64,000 nt of DNA from Trichomonas vaginalis G3 (Eukaryota > Parabasalia > Trichomonadida > Trichomonadidae): contig NC_067206.1 of assembly GCF_026262505.1 (NCBI RefSeq), positions 2,294,001 through 2,358,000 on the forward strand. The letters run 5' to 3'. Position 1 is the first letter of the stretch. Every line of letters begins with the position of its first letter. Shown one piece after another: positions 38,962-49,849 of the stretch. Made by a program: the position numbers and the translations under genes. The notes beneath the pieces are model-generated. The model saw nothing but the letters and a program-made list of their open reading frames with translations. It searched no databases and had not been told where the DNA came from.

Positions 38962-41241
38962 TTTAAGGATACCCTTACATTGCGTAGTTAGAAAGAGAAT
39001 ATGATATTGTCATGATTGCTAAAGTTTTAGGCTCCAGAAATGAATATACATCAAACTGAAACAATTGATAAATTGAATGAACTTTTGAGAGGTTCTCAAA
39101 TAAAAAAAATTATCTAATTTTTTACAATATTACTATTATTTTATCCACATATGTATATATAGTAATTTGAGAAAACTTTTAGGAAAAAATAAGTTTAATA
39201 AAAATCTGAATTTTACTTGTTGTGGGATTGTTATTAATTGACACTCCAGACGTATTACTAATAGTTATGCGTATGCAATTAAAGTATTTCTGATGGACAA
39301 AATGTGAGATTTATATCAGATAATTCATTTCTACTATTAAGTTATTCATTTATGAGTTTGCACTTATTCGCACTAAATAAATAACTATTAAAAATTGTTT
39401 TAATTAATTGACACCATATAATAGAGTGAATTTTGTTTGATCAAACAACAATAGATGATAGATATAAAGCCAAGAAACTTGCTATTAATATGCTCTACTT
39501 GCTATTTCAATGTAAGTATGATATTTTCTAAATGTTTCGTTCAGATAACTTAGATATATTAGTCAAAATTTGAAATTTTAATAGCACATATATTAAAAAT
39601 AATTATTATTCATAAAAGATTAATGAAATAGTAAAAAAATCAATCAAATTATAAAAATACAACATTTAGAAGAATTCTTATTATCCTTCAAAAAGTCAGT
39701 ATTTCTGCTGTAATTTTCTACAACATTGTAGTTATTGCACTTTGTCTATGGATTTGTATATATGTTATATATAAATTATATATCTAAACTGCCCATAAGT
39801 GCAATTTTTATATAAATTGTTTATTTCTTTAACAATTTCATATGAAATATGCTTTTTTAAGCGTATCAAAGCTGTGTTCTTAATGTGCATGGATATATCA
39901 AGAAAAATGTCGAAAAAAATGTGAATTCACAAATTCACTGAATTTTCACCGTTTTTTGAATTTTGCTACAGCACTAATATTAAATAATACTAAAATCTTC
40001 TGTCTTTGTAAAAGAATAAATTCTGACAAAAAGTGCTCGTTTAAATTTAATGATCATCTGTATGACTAAGTGGTAAAAAGTGTTTATGACCAAAAAAGGG
40101 TTACATGCTTAGTCTATTTTTCTGACAGGATACTCTAGATTTACATGATCTCTATTTTATATCTCCGTTTTTAGATTCTTCGACAGATTTATGATAGAAA
40201 ACCAAGATTAACAAATTTCCGGCATGTTAATGAAGAAATCTGCAGCTACCCTCAATATTATTTCAATAATCAGTATCGTTTCTCTTACAATTTATTTTTT
40301 CTCAATAATTTAACAAGAAATAACAATACACACTTGGTTTTACGTATAAAAGCTAAGTGTCGAACTTAATCAACTTTACTTACTTAGCAAATGAATATTT
40401 TTGTGGTTGCGAGTTCTGAATGCTGAAGTTTTAGATTTCTCTATAAATGATATCATTGCACTTACAATGTTGTTCCAGCCTATCGCATAAATCATAGAAA
40501 ATCCAAAAAAAAAATAATATAAAGAAAATTCATGTCATGAAGTTCAAAAAATACTGTGTAACATTAAAATTTGTTATGCATAATACATTTTAGCTATTAT
40601 TGATTTTTTTTAATTTTCGAGAAATTGAATGGTGAGTCCGATAGAGAAATTTTTAAAAATCCTAGTGCCTCATAGAAGTAATTTCCCTCGTCTCCCATAC
40701 TTCCAAATGTATGCATATGACATAAACTTTTATGCATTACACAAGTGGCCAATAATATCTATAGAGTAAAAAATTAGAAATTTAATTTTTTTATATGATA
40801 GTTATATTTCAGATTTGCGAGCGTAACTTTTTTCTCCATGGCATACTTGTTTTAAGAGCAAATGATCAAAATCGTCCTTCAATTATTGAAGGAGCTGATA
40901 TCTTTTGAAAATTGAATTGAAAGGGTATTCAATTTTCAAATTTCCTCTCAATTTTGGAAACATATCAACTCTATGAATTAACAATTATGTGCCTTCACAG
41001 TTTATCAGTCATATAAGGTGCTTATAAAGAAAAAAGTTACGCTCGCAAAATATGTTTTTATATAGATTTCACATAAAATAATTATGTAATTTCTAAAAAG
41101 AATATTTTTGTTCTTGAATATTAAAGTGTATTGTAGTTTAAAAAGTTTTAAATATGTTGCTAAAATTTCAGGTTTATAGCTCATGTCTAGCATGACTTCT
41201 TTGTATGCGCAAAAAATCTGACACGTAAGGGTATCCTTAAA
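38962..41241. repeat. 17-base inverted repeat pair 2.3 kb apart
   Basis: TTTAAGGATACCCTTAC at 38962-38978 and its exact reverse complement at 41225-41241. If the TTAA inside each copy is a target duplication, the pair would delimit a 2270-bp TTAA- (or TA-) targeting DNA element with GGATACCCTTAC ends. Against this, a protein-like plus-strand reading appears to run across the left copy. No transposase is visible inside. Confidence 0.5.
40814..41049. repeat. 236-bp unit with perfect 21-bp inverted ends
   Basis: Left arm 40814-40834 begins TTTGCGAGCGTAACTTTTTT; right arm 41029-41049 is its exact reverse complement. The interior has no gene. It looks like a small MITE or foldback unit nested in the Maverick. 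No clear target duplication was found. Confidence 0.65.
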
Positions 41242-41244
41242 AAA

Positions 41245-41613
41245 TTAATGATTATTTGAATTTATGATATCAATTATTTGATTTATTCTTTCTTCAATCT
41301 CTTCTATTCTTTTTGTTAAATCATCTATTTTCATTAATGCGGTGATTCTTGATTGAGGAATAGATTTCAAACTAACCACTCCTTTTATTTTTGAAATTTT
41401 GAATCCATTAACTTTAAACATTTTATTCAATTTACACGTTGTCAATTCTTCAAATAATTTTTTATTATTAGCATAATAGTCATTAAATTCTTCAACAGAT
41501 GAAAAAATTTTTATTTCAGTAATTGGTTTAACAACGTTTATTTTTTGTTGAACATTTTCACTTTCATTTATTTCTTCCTCCCCTGTTTCATTTATTTTTA
41601 AAATCGGTTTCAT
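41245..41613 (-). CDS. Maverick protein of unknown function, 122 aa
   Basis: Acidic and hydrophilic, with a C-terminal coiled coil (LTKRIEEIEERINQIIDIIN). The ATG is preceded by the T-rich motif shared by Maverick genes. It lies divergently from the small amphipathic-protein gene. No known domain was recognised. Confidence 0.6.
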   Translation of the reverse strand: MKPILKINETGEEEINESENVQQKINVVKPITEIKIFSSVEEFNDYYANNKKLFEELTTCKLNKMFKVNGFKISKIKGVVSLKSIPQSRITALMKIDDLTKRIEEIEERINQIIDIINSNNH

Positions 41614-41679
41614 TTATCATTAAATAAAAATTAGAATATAAGTGATGAAATATATTTTTTAATTAATATTAAATCAGAA

Positions 41680-41915
41680 ATGGCGGCAGGATTCTTTAAA
41701 AAATTATGGGATGGAATTAAGAAAGCTGCGGGTTGGGTTATAAAAAGATTATTAAACCCGTTGCAAACTTTTTGGCACCAGTAGCGAAAACGGCAGGAAC
41801 TATCATAGGTGGAGTATTAGGTACTAAAGCAGGTAATCCGGCAATGGGAGCACAAGCAGGTAACGCAATTGGTGGAATTGCTGAAGGAATACTTAATAAA
41901 ATAGGAGGTAGATAG
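41680..41915 (+). pseudogene. Maverick small amphipathic, Gly/Ala-rich protein (minor virion type), broken
   Basis: Begins MAAGFFKKLWDGIKKAAG, an amphipathic helix, and later shows a Gly/Ala-rich hydrophobic stretch (TAGTIIGGVLGTKAG). Such small membrane-active proteins sit beside the capsid genes in Polintons and adenoviruses (pVI/pX-like). The functional analogy is inference. The gene is broken. Confidence 0.5.
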
Positions 41916-41939
41916 TGGAAAAATAAATAAATATTATTT

Positions 41940-42154
41940 TTATCTTAGTATCGGTTGAAGTCTTTGATAAACTTTTTCTCCTTTATTTAATATTTCTCTT
42001 ATTGGGGCGGCTTTTGGTGTTATTGATTCAGCAACGTCACTAATTGCTTCTTTATTCTTAAATATCCAATTTGCTCCTTCTTCATTGTTTCCCAAACTTT
42101 ATGCGCTCCTCTTTTTACTTTATCCCACAGTTTCTTAAATATACCTGCAGCCAT
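41940..42154 (-). pseudogene. Second MAAG-type small Maverick protein, broken
   Basis: On the opposite strand, starting at 42154, the N-terminus MAAGIFKKLWDKVK closely matches the plus-strand neighbour, so the two are related copies arranged tail to tail. The remainder differs. Broken. Confidence 0.5.
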
Positions 42155-42223
42155 AGTTGATTATTTCATTAAAATTAAAAATTCATTTTCATCTTTTAAT
42201 TTTGATTTTTTATTTATTAATAA

Positions 42224-43862
42224 ATGACGACTAACTATTTGGTGCCAAACACTAAACCGATTAATGGAAATGTGTTTCATTCATTCGAAAAGATAAATGA
42301 AATATTCGCAAAGAATGACGGTAGAAGATATTATAGAGAACTTGAAAGTTCATGCTATGACTCTGATGCTCCATATTTTGATGATAAACAAACTCATTTA
42401 AGAATTACAAATCCGGCTCATGATGTGAACCAATTAGGTGACACATATATTAAACGCAAAGTTAAAGCAACTCTAGTTTCAAATAAAGCTTTCACATGTG
42501 ATGCCGCTTTTAAATGCATGCGTTTATTCGTTGGTTACAAATCATCAAATCAAAGCTTTAAACAATTAGAAGTAGAAACCGAAAGAGGTGATGCCGGTTA
42601 TCTTCAGATGGATTGCGCCCGTGAATCTTTCGCATTTGCAACATATAAACCAAAATCAGAAAGGAAAGTTAAAAAGTTTGTTCATTCGTTATATAATAAT
42701 GTTCAAAAATATGATAACTCAGTATGTGGTAAATATATTGACCCTTCAGAAGTTTTCAAGAAGCAAATGAAGAAGTTGATGTCACTTTTGATATGATTAT
42801 TCCGGTAAATGATTTGTTAGCATTTCAGGCGTTCGATGATTATCCTAAATCATTTGGTGAATCATTCTTAAATATTATGTTTTCAGGGATACTTTAGTAT
42901 TTTGTCAGGTTGACCCGTTAAGAGTTGCTGATTTACAAAATTACGTTTATGAAAAGATAACTGATGAAAATTATGAAAAGATTATGAATCATGTTTATAA
43001 ATATGATCGCAAATTCCAACAAATCGGACTTCCTGCCAAATTAATTACAAGCTTAGCCGCTACATCTGCTGACGCAACAGTTGATGACGTTATTATTTCA
43101 TGCACAAAGATGGAAGTTTTAGAGGATAAATGCATTACACCAGGATACGGTTTAATTGAAGAATCAGTTAAAGCAATACCACGTTTATTCAGTAAGGAAG
43201 ATCCATTCATGATTCCAGCTCAACATATTGACGTTCGTTCACTAAATGGAGGTTGCATCACTCCTGAAGGTATTAGCTCAGATTTCTCATACGCTCTTCA
43301 TAATGTTACAGATGTTGTGTTAACATTTCCGAAGAATGCAATGCAAAGAACAGTTTTAGAAAATCCAATGCTTCGAGGTCTTCAGGTCACTATAGATTCC
43401 AGAAACTTCCCCGATCAAGCGATGACCACAGTGGGTGACATATTCTTTACACGTATGCTTCAAGCTTCTGATTTAGATGGAGTGAATGAATGCACAGAAG
43501 AATACGAGGACTCATTAACTAGACCACTGAATGATGATAATGGCACGCCATTAGCTAGAACATGGAAAGACCAAACTTCATTCTTATGCACTATTCCAGT
43601 TCAACGTGATGGAGCGGGTATATTCTTTGATGGATTAGAAACTTTCAACTCACAAGTTACAGTACAAGTGAAAGCTTATCCAATCATTCAGGGTGAAAAT
43701 GACACTTACTGTTCAAAGGTGACAAATCCTCCTCAGGTTTGGTTTACTAGGACTACATATTGGACATGGACACCGGATGAAGGTTTGAAATATCATCCAA
43801 CAGGTACACCACCACAGTATAGAAGTTCATATGATGAAATATTGATGAATAGAAATGTTTAA
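42224..43862 (+). pseudogene. Maverick major-capsid-like protein, broken
   Basis: The longest gene of the capsid module and directly upstream of the packaging ATPase, the usual place of the double jelly-roll major capsid protein in Polintons. The sequence is beta-rich with many Thr/Asp/Pro turns (for example RSLNGGCITPEGISSDFSYAL, WFTRTTYWTW) and no catalytic motif. The capsid assignment rests on position, size and composition. It has about two breaks. Confidence 0.6.
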
Positions 43863-43886
43863 AATTATAAATTTATTTTTGATTAA

Positions 43887-44713
43887 ATGGATTTAAATTC
43901 ATCCACCCCTTATGAAGAATTAGCAGGAGTATATAATACATACGTAGATGATATGATTAATGAAGCATTGAGTGATAATAGAAATGCTCTATCTAAGGAA
44001 AAATTAATGAAAATTCCATATTCTGAATGTTACTTAAATTCAATCACTGCAGCAATTGGTAAACAAAATAAAGGTAAAACATTAACGATATTAAAACAAA
44101 TTATCATTATTGCTAACACTTCCCCCTATTCACATGTGTTAATTTATATCAACCGTTCAGGTTCACCTTCAGATGATACATTTGAATCTTTAAAGCATTT
44201 AATCAAAATTCCAATTATTTATTTATCACAAGAAGAAGCAGAAGATTATTTAAAAAACTTTTTAATGTATAAAGAATTATATAATACAATCAAGAAGCAA
44301 GGATTAGAGGATAAAATTATTGATAAACAACGGGATGAATTATTTGAAACACTTTCTATTTCAAATTTTGATAGAGAATTTTTGCATTCACTCATTTTTC
44401 TAGATGATGCAGTGAAATCAAAACTAATAACAAATGAGAAATCATATTTTAATCAGTTATTAACTCAATGTCGACACATTCAGTGTTCATTCTTATGGCT
44501 GTTCAATATTTCAAAGCATTAAGCACAAACATTAAATCAAATCTATCAACACTTTTCATTTTCAGTGGGTTTAGTCGTCAACAGTTGAACGTTATGCTTT
44601 ATCAAGTGAATTTACCAATGAGCATTAATGAACTTTACACACAATATCAGCAATTAGGTGAACATGGAAAAATAATAGTTGATTTAAATAAAGGAAGTGT
44701 TAAATTTGATTAA
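43887..44713 (+). pseudogene. Maverick packaging ATPase (FtsK/HerA type), broken
   Basis: An early Walker A-like stretch (IGKQNKGKTLTIL) is followed by a Walker B strand (LHSLIFLDDA) and a downstream TQCRHIQCSFLWL segment. This matches the A32-like ATPases that pump DNA into Polinton and NCLDV capsids. It follows the capsid-like gene. About one break. Confidence 0.65.
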
Positions 44714-44754
44714 CTTTTTATAATTAATTTTTATTTTTTATTTATAATTAAACA

Positions 44755-45623
44755 TGACAGAAATAGCAAATCTTCTACAGGTTCCATTAAAACAAGGACA
44801 AACAAAAAGGGTGCATATAATAGAACTATGAAAGTTCCTGATGGAATGAAAGAATTAGTTCATATTGTTGCTGGTCTTCAAAAAGATGTTAAACAAATGA
44901 GAAACGTTTTAACATTACCAGAAGCTCAAGCATATGCCAAACGTCATGGTCCAAATTGGGAAGCACACGAAGCAGACATTACGGGTCCAAATGGAAAACC
45001 TGATGGTATAAATGAAGTTTTCGTTACTGATGGTCAAGGTAATATTAAAGTCATAAATGGTTATAAATTAACTAACTGATTATCCTAAACGTAAAGCATA
45101 TAATGAACGTTATCCTATGCAATTTGATGAAAATGGAAAAGCTGTTAAACAATACATTGGAGAAGGTGAAAATGGTCCAATTAATTCATACCGTCATAAT
45201 CCATATTCTTATTTCAATGAAGAATTAAATGCTATTGAAGAGGGACCGGATGGATTACCACGATATTCTAACCAGTTTGATGGTCAATATGCAAATATTA
45301 GACCTGAAATTTCAGCTAAGAAATTCTTTAAAGTTGCTTTATTCGATCCAGTTTTCGCAAATGTTAAAGATGAACTTAAACAGCAATTCCAACCAATTAT
45401 AGTAGCAAGAATTGCATCAGGTGCTTTATCTCAAGCATTCAAAGATTTAATTAAGAAACCATTATATCAGCAACGAGGTTTAACTTATGATTTAGTTAAG
45501 GAATCAGATAAAAGAAAATTTGAGAAATCAGATGATTATAAGAATGCAATTAATGAATATATTCGGTCTATTAATTTCGATGAAAAGCTAAAAATCAACT
45601 TCATGAACAAATACAGGGAATAA
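44755..45623 (+). pseudogene. Maverick protein of unknown function, broken
   Basis: Hydrophilic, with a Gly/Asn/Pro-rich middle ([16 protein letters not shown]) and a Lys-rich helical end. It follows the ATPase and is preceded by the T-rich Maverick upstream motif. A minor virion protein is possible from its position only. More than one break. Confidence 0.45.
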
Positions 45624-45680
45624 TAGATTCAAAAGTTCCAGCAAAATAAAAGTTTAAATATATTTTTTTATTCGATATAA

Positions 45681-45986
45681 ATGAGAAGACGTTTCACTAG
45701 TCAAAAGAACACTAACGCAAAAGCAGAGATTACGGTTGGTTATAACGTAAATGATGATAAATCACGAATTATTCAAAATGTTAAAGTTAATGTTAGCCCT
45801 GAATTAACAAGGTCAGCAACTCAACCAAATTTATTAACTCGTGACTTACCGAAGAATGAGGAGAATGAAGAAAACCATGAGAATGGAGACCCAATCATTT
45901 TATCTGAACCGGTAAAGAACCTGTTGAAATTCCCACTTATCCAACATACCCCCACCTCTTTCATCAAACATCGAGAACCCATATAA
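45681..45986 (+). CDS. Maverick protein of unknown function, 101 aa
   Basis: Basic N-terminus (MRRRFTSQKN), then Asn/Glu-rich and Pro-rich sequence without a recognised domain. Preceded by the T-rich upstream motif. Lies 22 bases ahead of the next plus-strand frame. Confidence 0.5.
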   Translation: MRRRFTSQKNTNAKAEITVGYNVNDDKSRIIQNVKVNVSPELTRSATQPNLLTRDLPKNEENEENHENGDPIILSEPVKNLLKFPLIQHTPTSFIKHREPI

Positions 45987-46008
45987 AATAGACATTAATT
46001 CTGAATTA

Positions 46009-46350
46009 ATGAAAATTTACCGTGATATAATAATTAATAATTATGATTCAATAATAAATTTAATTGACCAATCCGGTTTAATTATTTTACCTTATGAATC
46101 ATTAATTCACATTATCGCCATTCTTTGTGATGTTCAAGATTCAGACGTTAAGATTCAATTTTTCATAGATGATGAGGTTTCATGCTGCGGAACAGTTGCA
46201 AAAATAAATCCTATAAAGGATATTAGCACAATTAAGATATCAAAGAACGGAACAACAACTGAACTTCATTTAACATATAATGATATTTATAATAAAATAG
46301 TTGATGAATATAAAATATCACTTGAAAAATTCTTTGTTAAGGCTATTTAA
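46009..46350 (+). CDS. Maverick protein of unknown function, 113 aa
   Basis: Ile-rich, slightly acidic protein (IQFFIDDEVSCCG in the middle). It overlaps the convergent next gene by four bases. No known domain recognised. Confidence 0.5.
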   Translation: MKIYRDIIINNYDSIINLIDQSGLIILPYESLIHIIAILCDVQDSDVKIQFFIDDEVSCCGTVAKINPIKDISTIKISKNGTTTELHLTYNDIYNKIVDEYKISLEKFFVKAI

Positions 46351-46826
46351 TATTCAAGCATTAACATTATCGAATAATAATCCTTTGAATCATAATCAAT
46401 AATAATTGACCTTTCACCAGTTTCTATCGTTTGTTTTATTTCTTTTTGTTCCCCACTATCCGGATCGGTCATTGTAATTGTTTTTGTTATAGTATCAGCT
46501 TTATCTTTAACTTCAATCTTTTTTCCATCGGGATATTTAAACCAAAATTCCAAAAATTCGATATTGTCAATCTGTTCATATTTTAATCTATCAATTACAT
46601 TTTTAATACCATCTGAAAATCTTATGAAATGGTCATTATATGGGTTTGATTGAACTAAATTTGAATGAAGTGAAATATAACCTGTTGATGAATATGACAT
46701 TGACTCATATTTTCTGAAAACACTAAAATTTATAACATGAATGAATTTCTTATTCGTTGAATTTATGAATTCTTGAGGTAATCTTATTCTAGTTTTATTT
46801 ATCACTGGAAAATAACGCTTTACCAT
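46347..46826 (-). CDS. Maverick beta-rich protein, possible penton-like
   Basis: 159 residues from the ATG at 46826 (the frame is open a little further from a TTG). Beta-rich with alternating polar and hydrophobic strands (YSSTGYISLHSNLV, NIEFLEFWFKYPDG, TKTITMTDPDSG). Polintons carry a single-jelly-roll penton protein of similar type. That assignment is inference from composition and context. Confidence 0.5.
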   Translation of the reverse strand: MVKRYFPVINKTRIRLPQEFINSTNKKFIHVINFSVFRKYESMSYSSTGYISLHSNLVQSNPYNDHFIRFSDGIKNVIDRLKYEQIDNIEFLEFWFKYPDGKKIEVKDKADTITKTITMTDPDSGEQKEIKQTIETGERSIIIDYDSKDYYSIMLMLEY

Positions 46827-46928
46827 ATTTTTAATCGTAATAAAAATGTCAATTATCAATATTATTTCGAATAATACTGTGAATTAAATTTAACAGTTAG
46901 CGGAATTTATAATGTTACTCTCGTTTCT

Positions 46929-47555
46929 GTGAGTGGTAAATTTAATCCCATTCTTTTAGACCCTTCAGATTATATATCATTTATTAAAGATGACCTTGAA
47001 AAAACGTATGATATGTATATAAATAATGTGATAGCGAAATGGGATATTAACATGATTTTAAGTTATTTAAATGAATCATTTATCGTATGGTATGAAGAAA
47101 ATTTTAAATCAAAACCTGATAAACTTTTTGAACTTGATGAAATAAATAACCTTATTAAATTTCCGCTGAAAATTAAATTTTGTACTCCTCATCTTCGTTC
47201 ATTGTTGGGGATATTAAATTTTGAAAAAGATGTTGGGGATGTTTTGTATTCTGACACTGGTTCCAATTTCATTTTAATCAAATGTGATAAAGTTAATACC
47301 CCAATGAGATTTTCACATCAAACATTAGACCCTAACTCTTACCCATCAATACAAAACATTTTATCCATCAACTTAAACACATTTTCTTTATCATATCCGT
47401 TTCAATTATCTGGGAATTCATTTATTCTTCATTCAAAAGATTTATCAAATATTAAATTTAGAATAACTGACCTATTTGATTGTGATTTAGAATTCATGAA
47501 TGAAATATTATGGCAATTTCAAATAGAGAAAATAGCTGATGAGATAACGGATTAA
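46929..47555 (+). CDS. Maverick protein of unknown function, about 208 aa
   Basis: Acidic and Phe/Leu-rich, with a helical N-terminal half and a beta-rich second half (NTFSLSYPFQLSGNSFILH). The frame is open from a GTG at 46929 and no in-frame ATG marks the 5' end, so the start is uncertain. It lies divergent from the penton-like gene. Confidence 0.45.
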   Translation: MSGKFNPILLDPSDYISFIKDDLEKTYDMYINNVIAKWDINMILSYLNESFIVWYEENFKSKPDKLFELDEINNLIKFPLKIKFCTPHLRSLLGILNFEKDVGDVLYSDTGSNFILIKCDKVNTPMRFSHQTLDPNSYPSIQNILSINLNTFSLSYPFQLSGNSFILHSKDLSNIKFRITDLFDCDLEFMNEILWQFQIEKIADEITD

Positions 47556-47579
47556 ATATTTATTTTTAAATCATAATAA

Positions 47580-47756
47580 ATGATTAAACCACAACAACTT
47601 AAGGCGCAAAGCACCCAGGTCCTTCAGACCATTAAATACGCCATATATGCATATAATTCAAAGATGGCAGAACAAACGCAAAGGTTGAAATATGGAGATT
47701 TGGAGATAGTATTGAAAAATGACATTTCGAATTCGTTTGCAAAGGTGGTGCAGTGA
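47580..47756 (+). CDS. Small Maverick protein, 58 aa
   Basis: ATG preceded by the T-rich Maverick upstream motif (ATTTATTTTTAAATCATAATAAATG). It contains a QVLQTI motif encoded by a 19-base stretch (47614-47632) that also occurs, inverted, inside the integrase gene. Ends four bases into the next frame. Function unknown. Confidence 0.5.
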   Translation: MIKPQQLKAQSTQVLQTIKYAIYAYNSKMAEQTQRLKYGDLEIVLKNDISNSFAKVVQ

Positions 47757-48630
47757 TATCAAATATAAAAGAAATTTTATTTATGAATTCAAAAATTAAA
47801 GGAATAAAGGATGATATAACATCAATTCCACCAGAAGAACAGAGATATTACGCATTAAATGCATTTCCTAAAATTTTGAAGATTGGAAGATTTAATTTAA
47901 ATGAGGAATTCATAGAAGGTTTCCTAAATGACATAATGAAGAAGGCGGATAAAGAATATGTGGATAGTGAGTTATAAGAAGGCAAATTTGGTTTATGTTG
48001 ATGAAAAAGATAATGAAATTAAAGAAAAGGTTGAATGGTATCATGAATGGACATGAGACTTTTAAAGTTAAAGCTGATACAGGATGGGTTTCAGGATGTT
48101 TAGACCTTAAAGCAGATAAAACTTATGTTGATGAAAATTATGCAAAGAAGTCGGAAGTAAATGATGTGATTACAAGCATGAAAAATGAAATTCTTCAAAC
48201 ATTATATCCTGTTGGTTCTATTTATACGTCAATGAACTCAACAAATCCATCAACAGTTTTAGGTTTTGGTATGTGGAAGCAGATTGTAGATAAATTCTTA
48301 TACTGTGCTAGATATTCAAAGCAAACAGGAGGTTCGAAGAAAATTAAAGAAGCAAACCTTCCACCGCACACTCATACAGGAACTACAAACACAACAGGAA
48401 ATCATTCACATTCAATAACAAAAAGAGGTTATACAAATCTTGCAGCGGGTTCGGATAGATGGGGAATGAATAGATATGATATCACAACTGACCCAGTAGA
48501 TTCAAGCACAGGTATTTTCTGTGGAACCGCAGGAAATCATTCACACACTTTCACAACAAATCCAACAGGCTCGGGTAAAGATTACATGCCACCATTTGTG
48601 ACTGTATTCGCATGGTACCGCGTTCATTGA
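47753..48630 (+). pseudogene. Maverick protein with phage tail-collar-like C-terminus, broken
   Basis: The first part is helical and charged. The C-terminal part begins LYPVGSIYTSMNSTNPSTV and WKQIVDKFLY, then NLPPHTHTG and NHSHS motifs, and ends PPFVTVFAWYRVH. This order is characteristic of phage tail-fibre/collar (phage T4 gp12-like) tips, where His pairs hold metal ions. It is probably a receptor-binding fibre on the virion. About one break. Confidence 0.65.
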
Positions 48631-48774
48631 ATGTGCTTGAGACTTGACCCAAAGGGTTTAGGCTTACCGAATGAACTAAATATATTTTATGTCTGTAATT
48701 AATTAGGTAATGAAGTAATGGATGAACTGCAGAAATAATGTTTACGTTAATGGTTTTTAGGTTATTCAATAATT

Positions 48775-48873
48775 AATTATTTTTGAAGAACTGAAGGTGC
48801 TACCATGTTACCATGTGCTACCAGGTTAATTAACTTCTCTGAAAAAATGAGACAACATGACATTTTGACAACA
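48775..48873 (+). repeat. ~100-bp Maverick repeat, copy A
   Basis: Core reads GAAGAACTGAAGGTGCTACC through GACATTTTGACAACA. Lies 72 bases before the KilA-N start codon. Near-identical copies occur at 49,729 and 49,850 (same strand) and 52,398 and 52,519 (inverted). Confidence 0.9.
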
Positions 48874-48944
48874 TTCCTGGAAATAAATGTTTACGTTAGT
48901 TTTAAAATTATTTTTATTTTTTTATTTTGTATGTAAGAACAGAA

Positions 48945-49610
48945 ATGTCAGTCGAATCAAAAACATTTACGAACAAATCTAATGGCGAAACATTCACAAA
49001 AGGCACTTATAACGGTATTGAAGTCTTACGTAGAGACAAGGATGGTTACATTAATGCAACAAAGATGGCAAGAGAAGCGGGAAAGTTAAACCATTTAAAC
49101 AGATTTCTCAATAGTGCTAAAATGCAGGAAATTCTTGAGTTTTGGTTGAAAGAATACGGTGGAGCCAAAAGTGGCTCGACCTCAAAACAAGCATTTTATG
49201 AGCTTACAAAGGGTGTTATAAATGAATTCAAAGGTATTTACATACATCCTGACCTCGTTCATTTTGTTGCTGAATGGTGCTCTGTAAAGTATGCATTTTA
49301 TGTCAAAGATATTATGGACTCCATAGACAAGAAAGTTCATGAGAAGTTAGATGAAGAAGAACTCGAAGATACAGTAGAGAATGCTAAACCTTTGTTCGAA
49401 CAAGAAGTTAGAAAAATGTGCGAAAAACAATTAGAACATGAACGTGAGTTATGTTATGGTTATAGAGATTCTCCATTCGAACTAGACCAATGGGAACAAG
49501 AAAATTTAAAGAGAGAATTTAGAGAATATGAACTCGCTAAGATAGCATTAGAAGCTGCAGAAAAGAAGTTAAAAGCTTGGGGTCGTTTTGTACAAAAATA
49601 TTGTGAGTAA
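48945..49610 (+). CDS. KilA-N domain protein
   Basis: 221 residues from the ATG at 48945; the frame is open from an upstream TTG but the T-rich Maverick upstream motif precedes this ATG. The KilA-N/APSES-type DNA-binding domain occupies about 20-130: GIEVLRRDKDGYINATKMAREAG, then GVINEFKGIYIHPDLVHFVAEWCSVKYAF. A charged helical C-terminus follows. KilA-N proteins are DNA-binding proteins of large DNA viruses and are very numerous in T. vaginalis. The gene is bracketed by ~100-bp repeats. It looks whole. Confidence 0.88.
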   Translation: MSVESKTFTNKSNGETFTKGTYNGIEVLRRDKDGYINATKMAREAGKLNHLNRFLNSAKMQEILEFWLKEYGGAKSGSTSKQAFYELTKGVINEFKGIYIHPDLVHFVAEWCSVKYAFYVKDIMDSIDKKVHEKLDEEELEDTVENAKPLFEQEVRKMCEKQLEHERELCYGYRDSPFELDQWEQENLKREFREYELAKIALEAAEKKLKAWGRFVQKYCE

Positions 49611-49728
49611 ATGAACCATTTATTTTTGTCATAAACGACCAAAAATATATTTTATCGTTAATGTTTACGTTAAGTGACTCAAAGAGTCCGGAGACAAAGT
49701 CTCATGTTTTCAGGTTATTCAATAATTA

Positions 49729-49826
49729 ATTATTTTTGAAGAACTGAAGGTGCTACCATGTTACCATGTGCTACCAGGTTAATTAACTTCTCTGAAAAAA
49801 TGAGACAACATGACATTTTGACAACA
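49729..49826 (+). repeat. ~100-bp Maverick repeat, copy B
   Basis: Direct copy of the core found at 48,775. The next copy starts 121 bases on, so B and C form a tandem pair. Confidence 0.9.
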
Positions 49827-49849
49827 ACACAGGAGGAAGGCACTTATGA

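Larger units (their letters stand above)
38809..41244. other. Gene-poor left part of the Maverick
   Basis: About 2.4 kb, very AT-rich, without a supported gene. Around 38,870-39,125 the plus strand reads protein-like (an acidic stretch, then YDIVMIAKVLGSRNEY), but it is broken and unidentified. The rest is dominated by two inverted-repeat structures listed separately. Confidence 0.5.

Noticed and set aside
41005-41193. 62-codon minus-strand ORF in the Maverick's left part
   Set aside because: It overlaps an arm of the 236-bp inverted-repeat unit and has a random AT-rich composition.
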